A DNA stretch of 64,000 bases from Nematostella vectensis (taxonomy: Eukaryota > Cnidaria > Anthozoa > Actiniaria > Edwardsiidae), in NCBI RefSeq assembly GCF_932526225.1, contig NC_064044.1:3808092-3872091 (forward strand), read 5' to 3'. The notes beneath the pieces are model-generated. The model did not search any database and was not told the DNA's origin. It was given only the letters and a program-made list of their open reading frames with translations. Shown piece by piece: positions 18,417 through 64,000 of this stretch. Numbering within the stretch: position 1 is the first letter of the stretch; every line of letters begins with the position of its first letter. Made by a program: the position numbers and the translations under genes.

Positions 18417-20219
18417 AACGTGCGTTTTACTTCGGCTATCCGAGCAAGGAGATGCTACGACAATGCAGTTCACACAGGCGGCCTCGACCCGTACACGGTT
18501 GGCTCTCAAGTTTTGATAGATATCCTATTAATGTCGAAGTGTGACCTGTTTTTACACGCGGAGTCCAGCGTGGCGGCTCTGGTTACGTATTACAACCCTG
18601 ATCTACCGACACACTTCCTGAAAATTACCCAGGTATGTACAATGGCGGTATGAAGGTGTGGTTGAACATACAAACTCTCACGGAGGCATGTTTTGTAAGG
18701 TGGTTAAACACAAACAACCAGGGGCCGGTTCCTAGAGAGCAGGTTAACGCTAACCCAGGGATAAATATGGCTATGGTGACATTTGATTGGATAAAAATCA
18801 CCCCCAGCAAGTAAAGCCCCCCCCGAAATACACCTATTTCAAAAAAGGTTGCACTTTGGTTATCGCGGATGTGTGTAGTAACCCGAGGAGCACCATGGGA
18901 GAAATTAACTTTGTTCCAAACAGTGCTAAAAATGCCAGCTTCGTAGTCCCAATATCTTAGGTAGCGGGTTATTTGGATGAGATTTTTTATAGGCTTTTCT
19001 ATTGATGAAGTGTGGTTTTATTCGGGAGGGTCAAAGTGAACACTGTGGCGATATTCGCAAAATTTGGTAGCATCGATTCACTCTGAATTTGCTCTATCCT
19101 CAGTCCATTACTACTTTTAAGTAAAAAACTTAAAAAAACTTAAACTTTAAAAAGTTTACGTGGTATCTGTAATTTTAGTCATTTGGAGTTTACTTGCAAA
19201 ATATTTTAATTAATTCTATCAAATTTTGGATTAGACAGATAAAAAGACGAGAAGAACTGAGGGCGGATTACTGGGCAAATATCCTTATGTTTGACCCAGA
19301 TATGCTGATGTTTTTGGACGAATCTGGTTTCGTTTTTAGTTTTTACTTAACACTTCGAAAATCGCGCGTTTACATACATTTAAATGGCTTCTCTCGTCAA
19401 CACTATAATAATCAATTTTGTTTTGTTTTTCGTTATCGCTCAAAAATGCTAACTAACACTCAGTTGTTCTTTCGTTTAAGAACGTGGTTTAATATAATTA
19501 TTATCTTCTAGGACAAAACGAATCAAAATAAATTAAGCCACAGTTTCATCGGTCTTTCCAGGATTCCAGTAAAAAACAAGTTTTCTTCCGCCAATAATCC
19601 GCTGTGTTGCGAAAGTAGAATTTTTTTTCCACTCACTAGCATTTTTGGACGTTTTCACATCCATAAATCTATAGCTGTCAATCTCAGACATTTGTCAGCC
19701 AAAAGAACTTATAAATCTATAGCTGTCAATCACAGACCTTTTGTCAGCCAAAAGAACTTTGAAGCAAATGTTGACAGATGCAATATTTTTAATCTCCCAC
19801 CTGTCTGAAATTAGATCCCGTGATCCACCGCGGGTTACGACACACACATCCGCGATAAGTGCAACCTTTTTTGAAATAGGTGTATATTTCCCCTTGAAGC
19901 GGTTAGAATACCCAGTCCGGGGGTGGATGGAGTTTTTCGAAATTCATAAGGAGCAAAAAAATGTCTGCAAATAACCCACACGAGCCTTCGCCGGTCGCTT
20001 GGGCTCGAGACCGTTTCGCCCCAAATGGTAATTTTTTTTTACAATTCTCAGGCGGAATCTACCGTGACCTCGAGCACGACGCAGAGCGATGACGATGACG
20101 AAGAAGACCAGATTATTTTGAAAAAGACGTCCTTTAGTGTGTGTCCCATAACGGAGGAAACAAGATGGCTGGATACCGAAGAGGTTTACGAATTTATGAA
20201 GAGCATTAAAGGTCCATAG
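18417..20219 (+). pseudogene. Fucosyltransferase-like gene, copy A: exons 2-3 only
   Basis: Exon 2 (18417-18632, 72 codons) and exon 3 (20052-20219, 55 codons and TAA/TAG-type stop) keep open frames, good acceptors and a GTATGT donor. They match exons 2 and 3 of the copy at 28761-31177. Exon 2 encodes DPYTVGSQVLIDILLMSKCD and LFLHAESSVAALV, the place where FUT8-like enzymes have their C-terminal nucleotide-binding segment. Exon 1, with the membrane anchor and HIRRTD motif, is missing: the sequence jumps at about 18110 to what follows exon 1 in the other copy. A 1052-bp transposon sits in the intron. It is therefore a truncated pseudogene, unless it serves as an alternative 3' end for something else. 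The intact frame of exon 2 here is notable, because copy B has a 2-bp deletion. Confidence 0.78.
18831..19882. mobile_element. Tc1/mariner-like element with a decayed transposase, TA target site
   Basis: The ends CACCTATTTCAAAAAAGGTT and its reverse complement at 19882 continue inward as inverted repeats (GCACTT, ATCGCGGATGTGTGT, GTAACCCG). The element is flanked by TA on both sides, and the matching site in copy B (near 30838) has no insert, so the TA duplication and ends are clear. Inside, an open stretch at 19194-19511 (+) encodes YWANILMFDPDMLMFLDESG, which resembles the second catalytic Asp region of DDE transposases (FxDESG). The rest of the transposase is absent, so the element is non-autonomous. 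It inserted after the segmental duplication. Confidence 0.82.
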
Positions 20220-20904
20220 TGAGCCACGCATTTGGAAGACACATTTAGTGAAAGGATTCGGAAATAACAAGGCACTATAAGACGTCCCAGAGTATTTTCT
20301 CTTAATGATACTGTATTGGGTTAATTTCCCACCCTTCCCACCCCACTTCTTACCCCTATTAGGACCATTCCTTCTCCACCCTTCTAGGGTCGAGCCCTCC
20401 TTACAGCATTTCCCTTGCCGCCAATATTGCAGTTAGTCGAACCTAGATCTTAGGTTATGCCTCGGGGAAAAGAAAATGTTTCGTAAAATCGAGGTATAGT
20501 TAAAAAGATGTAGCGAGTTTGGGTTAATTATCAACTTTTATAAAATAATAATTTGCAACTGCACTCTGTGAAAGACTGTTCAGCTACTCTTTTTTACCAA
20601 ATGTAGCGCTTTTTCCTTTCGTAGCAACGGTGTTTCGTAGCAACGACATAGTACCAAAGGCCCTTAAAGTTCATCAATTTCTTACTCTCGCTTCGCAGGC
20701 CTCCACCAATTACTCTTATCCTTATGCGACTTCACAGGCGATTTGCAGGGAGGGCTTTCAAAAAAAAGGTGCAAATATTTCATAATGCCCCACGGCTGAA
20801 AAGATTCACGCAAAAAGATGTTCTCTAAAGCAGATCAGTTTATTACAGAAAAAATAGGAAGTAAATATAAAGTAGATAAATATAAAGTAGATCAAGTCTG
20901 TGAC

Positions 20905-21250
20905 TTAAGGTTGGTTCTCACCTGGACGTAAGCGCAAGCGCAACGCACGCTTTTTTCCGATTCTCATTGGAACGTAAGCGCAAGAGAACAAAACTTGATT
21001 TTTTTGCGTTTTCGCTTAAGGTTGGTTCTCACTAGGACGCTAGCGCAAGCGCAAACGGAAGCGCAACACAAGTGAGAATCAAGCAGTTGCGTTCTCTTGC
21101 GCTTATGTTCTAGTGAGAATCGGAAAACTACGTGCGTTCCGCTTGCGCTTACGTCCAAGTGAGAACCAACCATTATCTTTGACCGATTCTCACTTGTGTA
21201 GCGCTTCCGTTTGCGCTTTCGCTTGCGTCCTAGAGAAAAAAAACCTTTAA
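20905..21250. mobile_element. Nested inverted-repeat element with TTAA ends
   Basis: Starts TTAAGGTTGGTTCTCACCTG; an inverted partner ends near 21172 (GTCCAAGTGAGAACCAACC), and a further related end runs to TTAA at 21247-21250. A third copy of the end (TTAAGGTTGGTTCTCACTAG) begins at about 21014. The inside is rich in GCGCAAGCG and its complement. This looks like one element inserted in another. TTAA targets suggest a piggyBac-like MITE, but that is inference. Confidence 0.6.
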
Positions 21251-21469
21251 AAAACATCCATTATTTTCTTTTCGATATTTGTATGATATTCCACATATCA
21301 TCGGGTAGGTTTTACATAAAAAGGTCCATTTGATCGGGTCACATTGAGTTTATATCAAACCATGTCGGGAAATTGTTTATCTTTGATGTACTGTTACACT
21401 GTAGCTAACTAGGTACAAAATGTATTGAAAGCATTTGCTGACATGACTCGGTCAATGTCACAGTGGAAA

Positions 21470-22300
21470 AGATGTCTCATTCACTCTCAAGGATCCATGA
21501 AGAAGTTTGATGTTCAGGTCGCATCCACACTTCTCTCGTCTCATAACTTAAAGAGCCATTAAGGCGTTGCTTGATGATGTGAAGTCTCATTTACGTCCTT
21601 TCGTCTTATGGCTCAAAAGCCCATAAACTCGTAACCGTGTCTCGTCTAATAATTCAAGGGCCCATGAAGACGTATCATTTATATTAAGTCTCATCCACAC
21701 TTGTATTTCTAATAGCCCATGGACCCATAAAGACGTAACCTAAGTGTTTAAGTCTCACTCACACTTGTCTCTCTAATAGCCCATGTACCCATGAAGATGT
21801 AGCCTTGGTGTTTAAGTCTTATCCACACTTGTCTCTCTAATGGCCCAATGACCCATAAAGACGTAACCTTGATGTTTAAGTCTCACTCACACTTGTCTCT
21901 AATGACCAATGAAGACGTAACCTTGATGTTTGAGTCTCATTCATACTTGTCTCTGTAATGGCCCGATGACCCATGAAGACGTAGCCTTGGTGTTTAAGTC
22001 TCATCCACACTTATCTCTGTAATGGCCCAATGAACCATGAAGACGTAACCTTTGTGTTTGTTTAAGTCTCATTCACACTTGTCTCTAATGGCCCAATGAC
22101 CCATGAAGGCGTAACCTTGATGTTGTCTCATTCATACATGTCTCTCTCATGGCCTAATGATCCATGAAGACGTAACCTTTGTATTTAAGTCTCATTCACA
22201 CTTGTTTATAATGGCCCAAGGGCCCCTGAAGAAGTAGCCTTGGTGTTTAAGTCTCATTCACACTTGTCTCTAATGGGCCATGGACCTACGAAGACGTGGA
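21470..22300. repeat. About 62-bp minisatellite, copy B
   Basis: Same family as 15178-15790, with units containing AAGTCTCATTCACACTTGTC and CCCATGAAGACGTAACCTT. It lies just downstream of the POLR3A stop codon and could be part of its 3' UTR or flank. Confidence 0.88.
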
Positions 22301-22582
22301 TAGGATACCTAGCAGCACATCGACCTTCATTTGTACATGTCAGGCTACATGTTGGATGGTCATAAAACTGCTGTTTAGATACATTCACGCAAAAATAGAG
22401 ACCGAACATTTTGGCCCATTGTCTTCATGGCAAAATGGAAAGAATTCGTGCAAAAACGGTCACTTGAGACCATCGTTATCGACAGTGGAAACAGGCCACG
22501 ATGAGCCTACTGTCTTGGTAACGGATCGCCATAGAAACCAGTATTAAATTGTCTGATATAGTACCGTAACCATGGAAACCTG

Positions 22583-57502
<34,920 letters not shown>

Positions 57503-57839
57503 CTTGACTGCTTAATTGACTACTAACGTGGTTCGTCTTCTTATATCTCTTTCTTCACGTCTTAGCTCTGATGGCCGCCATTTTGCCTGAGAAAGCTAAC
57601 CACAGGCTTCCCAAAGTGATGCACTTGATAAATAACCTTTGAAATTGTTGAAGCACAGAAAAATATTCAAGCATCAAATCATAAAGAAATAAATCATGCA
57701 ACGAATATTTCTCCAAATATGAGGGAATTCAGTCAAGAAAATATTTTGCTTCTTTTTATATTTCTATTTTAAATTTTTATATTTGCATTTTCACTCATCT
57801 TCAGTTCTTTGGGATTCCTGTGTTCTGATTAGTTAGACC
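57503..57839. promoter_or_regulatory. Shared promoter region of POLR3A and TMEM67
   Basis: The two start codons face away from each other with 337 bp between them, so both promoters must overlap here or run into the genes. GCCGCCATTTTG at 57574-57585 is a good YY1-type site. No TATA box is evident, in keeping with housekeeping bidirectional promoters. Confidence 0.7.
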
Positions 57840-60800
57840 ATGATGCTCCACGGCATTCCCGCCAGTGAAAAACTCAAAATGGCGGTTGTTTTCAACTTGT
57901 TTTGTTTTTTCATTTCTTCGCTTATCTTGGAAGTATTTTGCTACGATATTCCATACGTAGATCCCAGTAAATGCTCCTCAAACCAGTACTATCAATTTTC
58001 CTCGCTGCGTTGTGTAGATTGTGGATCCGGACAAACTCAAAGCGATGATAAATTATCGTGCAATTGTCGCCCTGGTTTCAAGAAAACAAAGTCTGATGGC
58101 GGACCCAATTTATTGTGTGAGTCTTGCTCGACTGGATCAGGTGGGGTAAACCGCACTGCTTCTCTTGATGGCTGGTCTTGCGTTTTATGCCCGAATGATG
58201 TAGGTTTTGACGTGACAAATTCTAAGTGTAACGACTGTCCTATTGGTACTACCGCTGTCGACCGTTTGATTGACGGGACAAAACTCTCGCAAAGGCAATG
58301 TCTCAAGTGTGTGTCAGACACTTCGCCTGTAAGTAACGGAGGGGATTGCCAGCGCTGTCACTCAAGTTACTTAGTGTCCAATGCCAGTTCAACTGTGTGT
58401 GACTGTCCATCTTCTGAAAACCAGTATTTACAAACAGGAGGGGTATGTCTTGCAACCTCTAGTGTGATTAAGGCATCGTCAGAGCTTTACACTGTAAACT
58501 ATGATGACGTGAAGAAAATCAACTCATTTTTCTTCGAGGATAATCTTCGTGCCGCTGTAGCTTTGTGCAAGCAAAACCAGAATTTTACTTCCTGTCAATT
58601 GTTAGGCAATTTATGTGTGCTGTTAGATTATAATCTTGATCTTTATGACGGAAGCTCAAGTACTACTGATGCTTGTAAGGAATTCCTGGACATTGTTGAC
58701 ATAAGGACTGAAAAGGTCACAGGTAAGACCATCAGAACCATTTTTGACTGGCCTGTAGATATGCCATGGTTGTACTACAAGACTGGGATTCAAGATGCAG
58801 TGGATGTTCTGAACAGGCGAGATATTACCCAAGCTTTCAGCGCAAATGGCCCGTTAACCTTCATTATCAGTAGAACAACTTTAAATGGGAGTTTTGCAGG
58901 TCTCTTAACCGACACCTCTGAGCTCCAACTTTGCCAGGAGCGGCTGTCCAAAATGGCTTCTGCAAATTCATTTGCTACTACTTACAAGTCATCATGCTCA
59001 ATTCCAGTGAAATTCTTGATGCAAAAGCCCATGTATTTTTATGATGTTTACCTCAAGGTCCAAGACCCTCTGATGTATGCAGTTCCAGTCCTTGTGGAAA
59101 ATTACAAAAAGAGTGGCGTTGCTGTCAACGCTAATAGTGACCAAAGTAGGTGGCAGTTATCACGAAGGTTCTTTCTGGTCGAGAATATAATTGGGCGTAA
59201 CACAGGCTCGAACAAGGTGGAAGTGATTCGATATGCGGAGAGTATTGAGATGAGTATTCGCTTGCGGTCATCGGATGGTGAAATATACCCGCCATTTATC
59301 AAGATCAAGTATAACTCTGTGGAAGTGAAAGATGAAGCAATTGTTGAAAAGACCAGTAAGGATGTGAGCTTTTCTGTGACATACACAATGGATCTGGAGA
59401 CCATAGACAGGGATACCAAGGTGAGGCCTTGATACTCAACACAGTAAAGTGTTGCTAGGGGTTACGGGCAAAGGAGGAGATGATTGCTCAAGGAGAGATG
59501 CCCCTCTGTCAGACTGCAATTTGGGTAGAAATGTATTGGATATGTGCATCATGATCATCATGATCGCTACAGTACTGGAAGGAAGGAAGGAAGGAATGAG
59601 AAGGGAGGTGGGTGGGTAGAGGATTTCGGCACACTCACCTACATTATAAATTGGATGCTTATAAATGGGATATTTACTACATGAATTTTTTCTAATTCCT
59701 TTCTTTAAATAATTCCTATAGCTTTTTTTTCACTTATTAGATTTCATATAAAATGGACAAAATTATCCATGCTTGTCTTGTTTAAACTGTATATTTTTTT
59801 TGCTTAGAGTGAAATAAGTTGCTAGAAATGGTCAAATCAAGCCCCTTGCTATATTCCTTTATATAAAATGTTCTTGCTTATAAGATTTTGTATAAAATTA
59901 GTTAAAGTCGGTCGTGCGTTTATCAACAGATCACAAACTGAGCACGCTGATACACACGAGATCATATGGTGTTCTAATGTAAAGAACAGCTCATGCTTGA
60001 ACTTTGTCTTTGCTTCCCCTTGACTGATGTGTGCATTTCCAACACACTCTCGATTTGCATACCGCTGTGTGGCGTGAAATTGACAACCCTTGCCACCACA
60101 AAAACACAATGTGAGATAGTACCTCACTTTAAAAAATTCTACTGCCCCTAAAAAGCGCTTCTGTGCAATGTAGTCGATCATAGAAGTTGTCTATAGGACC
60201 AAATTTTATCATTGACAAATATCTCTAAAATTCCACGTTTGATTGTTGAAATGTTGTGAAAAATTGTTTTTTATCAGTTTTGCTGAAAAATGTTCTAAAA
60301 GGTAGTGTGATTCAAAATGTTTTTTTTTCTATTGAACATAGCCAAACCAAATTTGGCATGAGTTATTGTACACAATTGGCAGTTGTATTTGCAAAAACTC
60401 GGGTAATAAAGGCTAACATAAAATCTTTTCGAACGGGCTGAACCTCGCAGTCAATTTTTCGGGTCCAAATGCTAAATATACATCTGACTTTTTTCCCCTT
60501 CCACAGATTTTTTTCTAACCTTCACAGAGGCTGTATCACCACATATTGAACTGATTTTGGCAATATTGTCAAAAAGCTAATGCTCAATTTTGCGTCAGTC
60601 TCAAATAAGTGCAAAAAATGTTGTTTACTTTTTAAGTGCTACTACACTTTTTAAATGTGTGCACTCTCCATACATTGAGTCGTTTTTGTTAAAAAATCTA
60701 GAGCAGTGGCCTAAACATTGACGCTTCTGTGCGAAGTTTAAAAATGATAACACCGTCTTTTTATTATCTGTCAATTAACGCACAAGCGGCCTTAATTCTG

Positions 60801-63800
60801 GTCTTGTTTATGGAAGTTCTATGTGTTTTTAGCTGTTTTTTAGAATAAGATAAGTTTAGTAGAAATGGACAAATCAAACAGTTGCTGTATTTTATGTTCT
60901 TCCAGCTGCCTTTAACTTCAGCTTCTGTTTTATACTTCTCAGACTGCTATTGGGTGTCTGTCTGGTCTCGCAGCAATTTTTGCGCTTGTCAAGGTGGCAA
61001 GCTGGCGTCGACGGCATGGCTCAGAGGCTATAGACTGCTCCACACTCATCAAGCTTCTTATGTATTCCTTTGGGACTTTTTCCACCATGTACTTTTGGAT
61101 TCTATTTGGGCTCTCTTTGCAGTGGCTGATTTTCTTCAAGCAGCAGTCTGTAGTGTATCGACTCTTGCCAATGGGCTCTCAGGAGAATCTCTTCAGGGAC
61201 TTACTCATAGTTGCCTTCACTTTTAAAATCTTAGACCTGTTTCATGTGATCTGGTCACAGATTTCCATTGATATCTTCTTCATGGACTGGGAGCGACCAC
61301 GAGGACGTATCACCCAGCCCAACCAAGCAGGTGAGAGTGCAGGGGAGGAGTCCCCTGTCAGCATATGGCGTACCTTCTTTGTAGCAAACGAATGGAACGA
61401 AATCCAGACCATGAGAAAAATCAGCCCTGAACTGCAGATCTTCGCTACTCTGTTTTTCCTTAAGGTGGTTGGGTTTGAACATCTTGCCACTACTGATCCC
61501 ATAAGCAGGTTTACTGTTAACCCCAGCACTGGGTACATCGGTGAGTACAGTGCCACTTTGCGGTTCGCCGTTCTGACCATGGTGTACCTTGTCATCGAAG
61601 GCGTACAGTGGTTCTACTTCGCGTTCATCCATGAGAGGTTCTTTGGGGACTCTTTGGGAGACTTTGTTGATCTTTGCTGCATGGCTAATGTCAGTGTCTT
61701 TATCATGGAGAATACCCTCTATGGCTATTACATCCATGGGCGATCAGTGCATGGCCGTGCTGATACCAACATGAAAGAGATGAATGAGCAGCTCAAGCGA
61801 GAAGAAGAGGATCTGTGTGGCAAGCGCGGGCTGGAGCCTAACACGGAGAACCAGACGTTCGAGGTAGGGCTTCCACAGAAGTTCAGACAGCAGTATGACA
61901 AGGTGGTGGAGCCTTTGACAGCAAGAGGACAGCAAGCTCAGAGGAGGAATGTGCCTTCGGGTGGAGGTAAGGTGTCTTATAACACTTATAACACAGGACT
62001 TAAATCAAAAAGAGAGTTGACACGAAGAAATTGCAGTGAAATCTTGATACACTGTCTAAAACCAAGGGACTAGATTATGTAATTTCTTCATTATATAAGA
62101 GCTGTCCTACATTTACTTGAGTAAAAAAGTGAATCAATGCAGGGCCGTAGCCAGCATGAGGCAAGTGAGGCACTCGCCTCGCTTGATGTTTAGTGATGAT
62201 TAATGTTTCACAATTGAAAAGTATGAGATAAAACACCTGCTTTTGTTGGATTTATCATCTAGTGGCTAGCATTGCCTCGGTAAGATTTTGATTCTGGCTA
62301 CAGGCCTGCGATGTGTGACAAAATTAAAGTGAAACCTTGATATAACCACGTAGCAAGGAACTGGATGTGTGATTGTATTGTTATATGGAGAAAATATTTT
62401 TTATTTATATTTTTGTATTGTTTGTAGTTATATACCATGTACATACACCAAATTCAAACAGACCGTGCTAACTTTTACTGAGGATGATCATGGACGTGGT
62501 GTTGGGGGCTTATTTCAACTTTATTGAGTCAATGATAATAACTACTACAATAATTCAGGGACAATACAATACAAACACATAAAATCCAGTAGTTTACTTA
62601 AAAGGGAAGGTGCAATGTAGCACATGTTGAGAATAGATTTCCGTCATATTGTTGTGATTTTGATTGACATTTAGTAATTAGACACGTGCAAGATATCAGA
62701 TAACTCTTGTGAGCGCTTGCGATCGTAGCATGAACAAAACAATGTGATTAAAGTGATTTATATTAGGAAGCGTGTGTTCTATAGTCATACGTTTTCTTGT
62801 GTCATATGGTTCAACACCGTTAGGTGGTTAATACTTATGAACAAGTGAATGAACAAGACAATTTAAAACTTATTTTTCACACTATTAAACCAAGAATTGA
62901 GAGCCTGGCAGAAGATTACAACTATATTTATTATTTGTGATACACAAAAAGCCTTGGTTCAAGCCACCTACTCCAGCCTTCTTTCTTGATTTCCTACCAG
63001 CATCTGGGTCCCTCCCTGTGGCAGTTGAGCGGAGCATCAATGCTTATGCGGCAATGAACAGGTTCCTGTGTGGGTTTATTGATCACTCCCTGCGTGACCT
63101 GGACTACCTGATTCAGGACAAGCTGTTGTTGGAGCGTATTATTGACATGGAGGTGCGCGAGCAGCCTCTCGACAAAGCTGTGCTCTTCAACGACGATGGC
63201 AGGTAATTGACCTTTAGCAGCCCCCCCCCCCCCCCCCACCTCCCTATTAGCAAATGTCGCTTCGCCCTGATAATGATAATAATGATAATCGTCCCCCCTC
63301 TCTATTCAGCAAGTGTGACTTTGCCCTGATAATAGATTCCACAACAAGGAACAGCTTTTTCATTTACTGTTAAACCCCCCCCAAAAAGTGCAAAATCTGT
63401 TGCAAAGTACATTTTTTTGTGTATGTTGTACGAGGAAAGAAATCCCCCCTATAAGCAAATGTGGCTTCGCCTGATAATTTTTTATCACCACCCCCACCTA
63501 TCAGTAAATGTGGCCCTGATAATGGTAAGAATGGTAACCGTTGTGATTGTGTAAGCGAGTAACTGCAGGTCTTCGTTCCTTTTTTAAATCTGACTATAGA
63601 AATCCTTTGTGTTCCCTATACAGGTCTTTTAACTGCGTGCTGTTTTACGGTAACGAGTGGACGCTGTTGTTGTTCGAGCTCTTGTTCTTCGCCTTTTGTG
63701 ACTACTTTGCGACAGACTTCATTCTTGCCGGTGTGCTTACTTACATAGTGATTACAGTCCTCGCGAAAATAAGAGACATCTTTGGCAGACGGAACCTCGC

Positions 63801-63837
63801 GAAAAAAACAATGGTCGATGAAAGATTCTTGATCTAA
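57840..63837 (+). CDS. TMEM67: Meckelin (ciliary transition-zone membrane protein), four exons
   Basis: Meckelin sits in the transition zone of primary cilia and works in ciliogenesis and signalling; human mutations cause Meckel and Joubert syndromes. Exons: 57840-59420, 60943-61966, 63001-63202, 63624-63837; junction phases 0, 1, 2 all fit; 3021 nt, 1006 aa. Exon 1 encodes a signal peptide, a Cys-rich region (about residues 45-210, CxxC pairs) and the luminal beta-rich part including PMYFYDVYLKVQDPLMYAVP. Exon 2 starts at the first membrane segment (TAIGCLSGLAAIFALVKV) and holds DIFFMDWERPRG, SIWRTFFVANEWNEIQT and YYIHGRSVHGRADTNM, all hallmark meckelin stretches. The end TMVDERFLI matches the family C-terminus. 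The second ATG at 57879 (AAAATGGCGG, directly before the hydrophobic signal) may be the true start, giving 993 aa. It is remarkably intron-poor next to 42-exon POLR3A. Confidence 0.96.
59421..60942 (+). other. TMEM67 intron 1, no gene seen
   Basis: GT donor (GTGAGG) and a CTTCTCAG acceptor frame 1.5 kb of AT-rich non-coding sequence. A short GGAAGGAAGG repeat lies at about 59579-59596. Small open frames (59849-60181 -, 60256-60441 +) show no domain. Confidence 0.75.
61967..63000 (+). other. TMEM67 intron 2, with a dispersed repeat
   Basis: Donor GTAAGG and acceptor TTTCCTACCAG. At about 62141 the sequence GCAGGGCCGTAGCCAGCATG starts a dispersed repeat also recognisable at 45246 (CCAGGGCCGTAGCAGG), and more weakly at 14143 and 40789. 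Confidence 0.6.
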
Positions 63838-63921
63838 GGGCGGATCTAAGAACTCTGGCTTTTTGTTACGTTGTCCTTGTTTTCAATCATTGTACATAGA
63901 CGCTAGCTCGAAGCAGTTGTA

Positions 63922-63927
63922 AATAAA
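63922..63927 (+). terminator. TMEM67: poly(A) signal of TMEM67
   Basis: AATAAA 85 bp after the TAA stop, in the expected position for a short 3' UTR. Confidence 0.75.
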
Positions 63928-64000
63928 GTAAAGTTTGGTCTTAAACTTGCCTGCTTTTCTCCCGAACTAAACGGATTAAACGCGGGCAAGTCTTGTAATA

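Larger units (their letters stand above)
14085..20590. repeat. Degraded copy (copy A) of a tandem segmental duplication
   Basis: This segment matches 20670-31595 in order and orientation: the shared start (CTCGCTTCGC), a 62-bp minisatellite, the POLR3A last-exon region, POLR3A exons 40-37, a 38-bp minisatellite, fucosyltransferase exons 2-3 and a shared end (CTCTGTGAAAGACTGTTCAG). Copy A lost about 3.5 kb between an AGTGG in exon 42 and one in exon 40, part of exon 37, and about 1.65 kb carrying fucosyltransferase exon 1. It gained a hairpin MITE, a Tc1-like element and about 440 bp near its left end. Exon 2 of the fucosyltransferase differs from the other copy by about 2 percent (5 substitutions in 214 bp, counted by eye). 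Confidence 0.88.

Overview
The window looks like nuclear DNA of an intron-rich early-branching animal, most likely a sea anemone such as Nematostella. That assignment is inference from gene content and style: metazoan genes, a many-intron POLR3A, a minor-spliceosome (U12) intron, and many short DNA transposons and minisatellites. No prokaryotic, organellar or viral gene is visible.

Layout, left to right: (1) a two-exon bHLH transcription factor gene on + (906-1677). (2) About 5 kb without a gene. (3) A four-exon HNK-1/chondroitin-type carbohydrate sulfotransferase on - (13048 down to 6787), rebuilt from splice sites with matching phases (322 aa); each of its three introns carries its own tandem array. 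(4) A degraded tandem copy (about 14085-20590) of the next segment, holding broken POLR3A 3' exons and exons 2-3 of a fucosyltransferase-like gene. (5) The better copy (about 20670-31595), holding the real POLR3A 3' exons and the fucosyltransferase-like gene, which lies antisense inside a POLR3A intron. (6) POLR3A, the largest subunit of RNA polymerase III, on - from 57502 to 22583: 42 coding exons, all phases consistent, summing to 4200 nt (1399 aa). (7) TMEM67 (meckelin, ciliary transition zone) on + from 57840 (or 57879) to 63837, in only four exons (1006 aa), head-to-head with POLR3A across 337 bp.

The most unusual points are these. The last POLR3A intron has the sequence marks of an AT-AC U12-type intron and is almost filled by a 2.3-kb 16-bp satellite. 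The 3' end of POLR3A plus the fucosyltransferase-like gene has been tandemly duplicated, and the two fucosyltransferase copies carry complementary damage. Boundaries of POLR3A exons 15, 17 and 31 have been copied into nearby repeats, giving decoy splice sites. Most large introns carry a private minisatellite family. I see no evidence for a new multi-gene system; the interest is in gene architecture and repeats. Exon calls rest on reading frame, splice sites and recalled family sequences; no alignment or transcript data were available.
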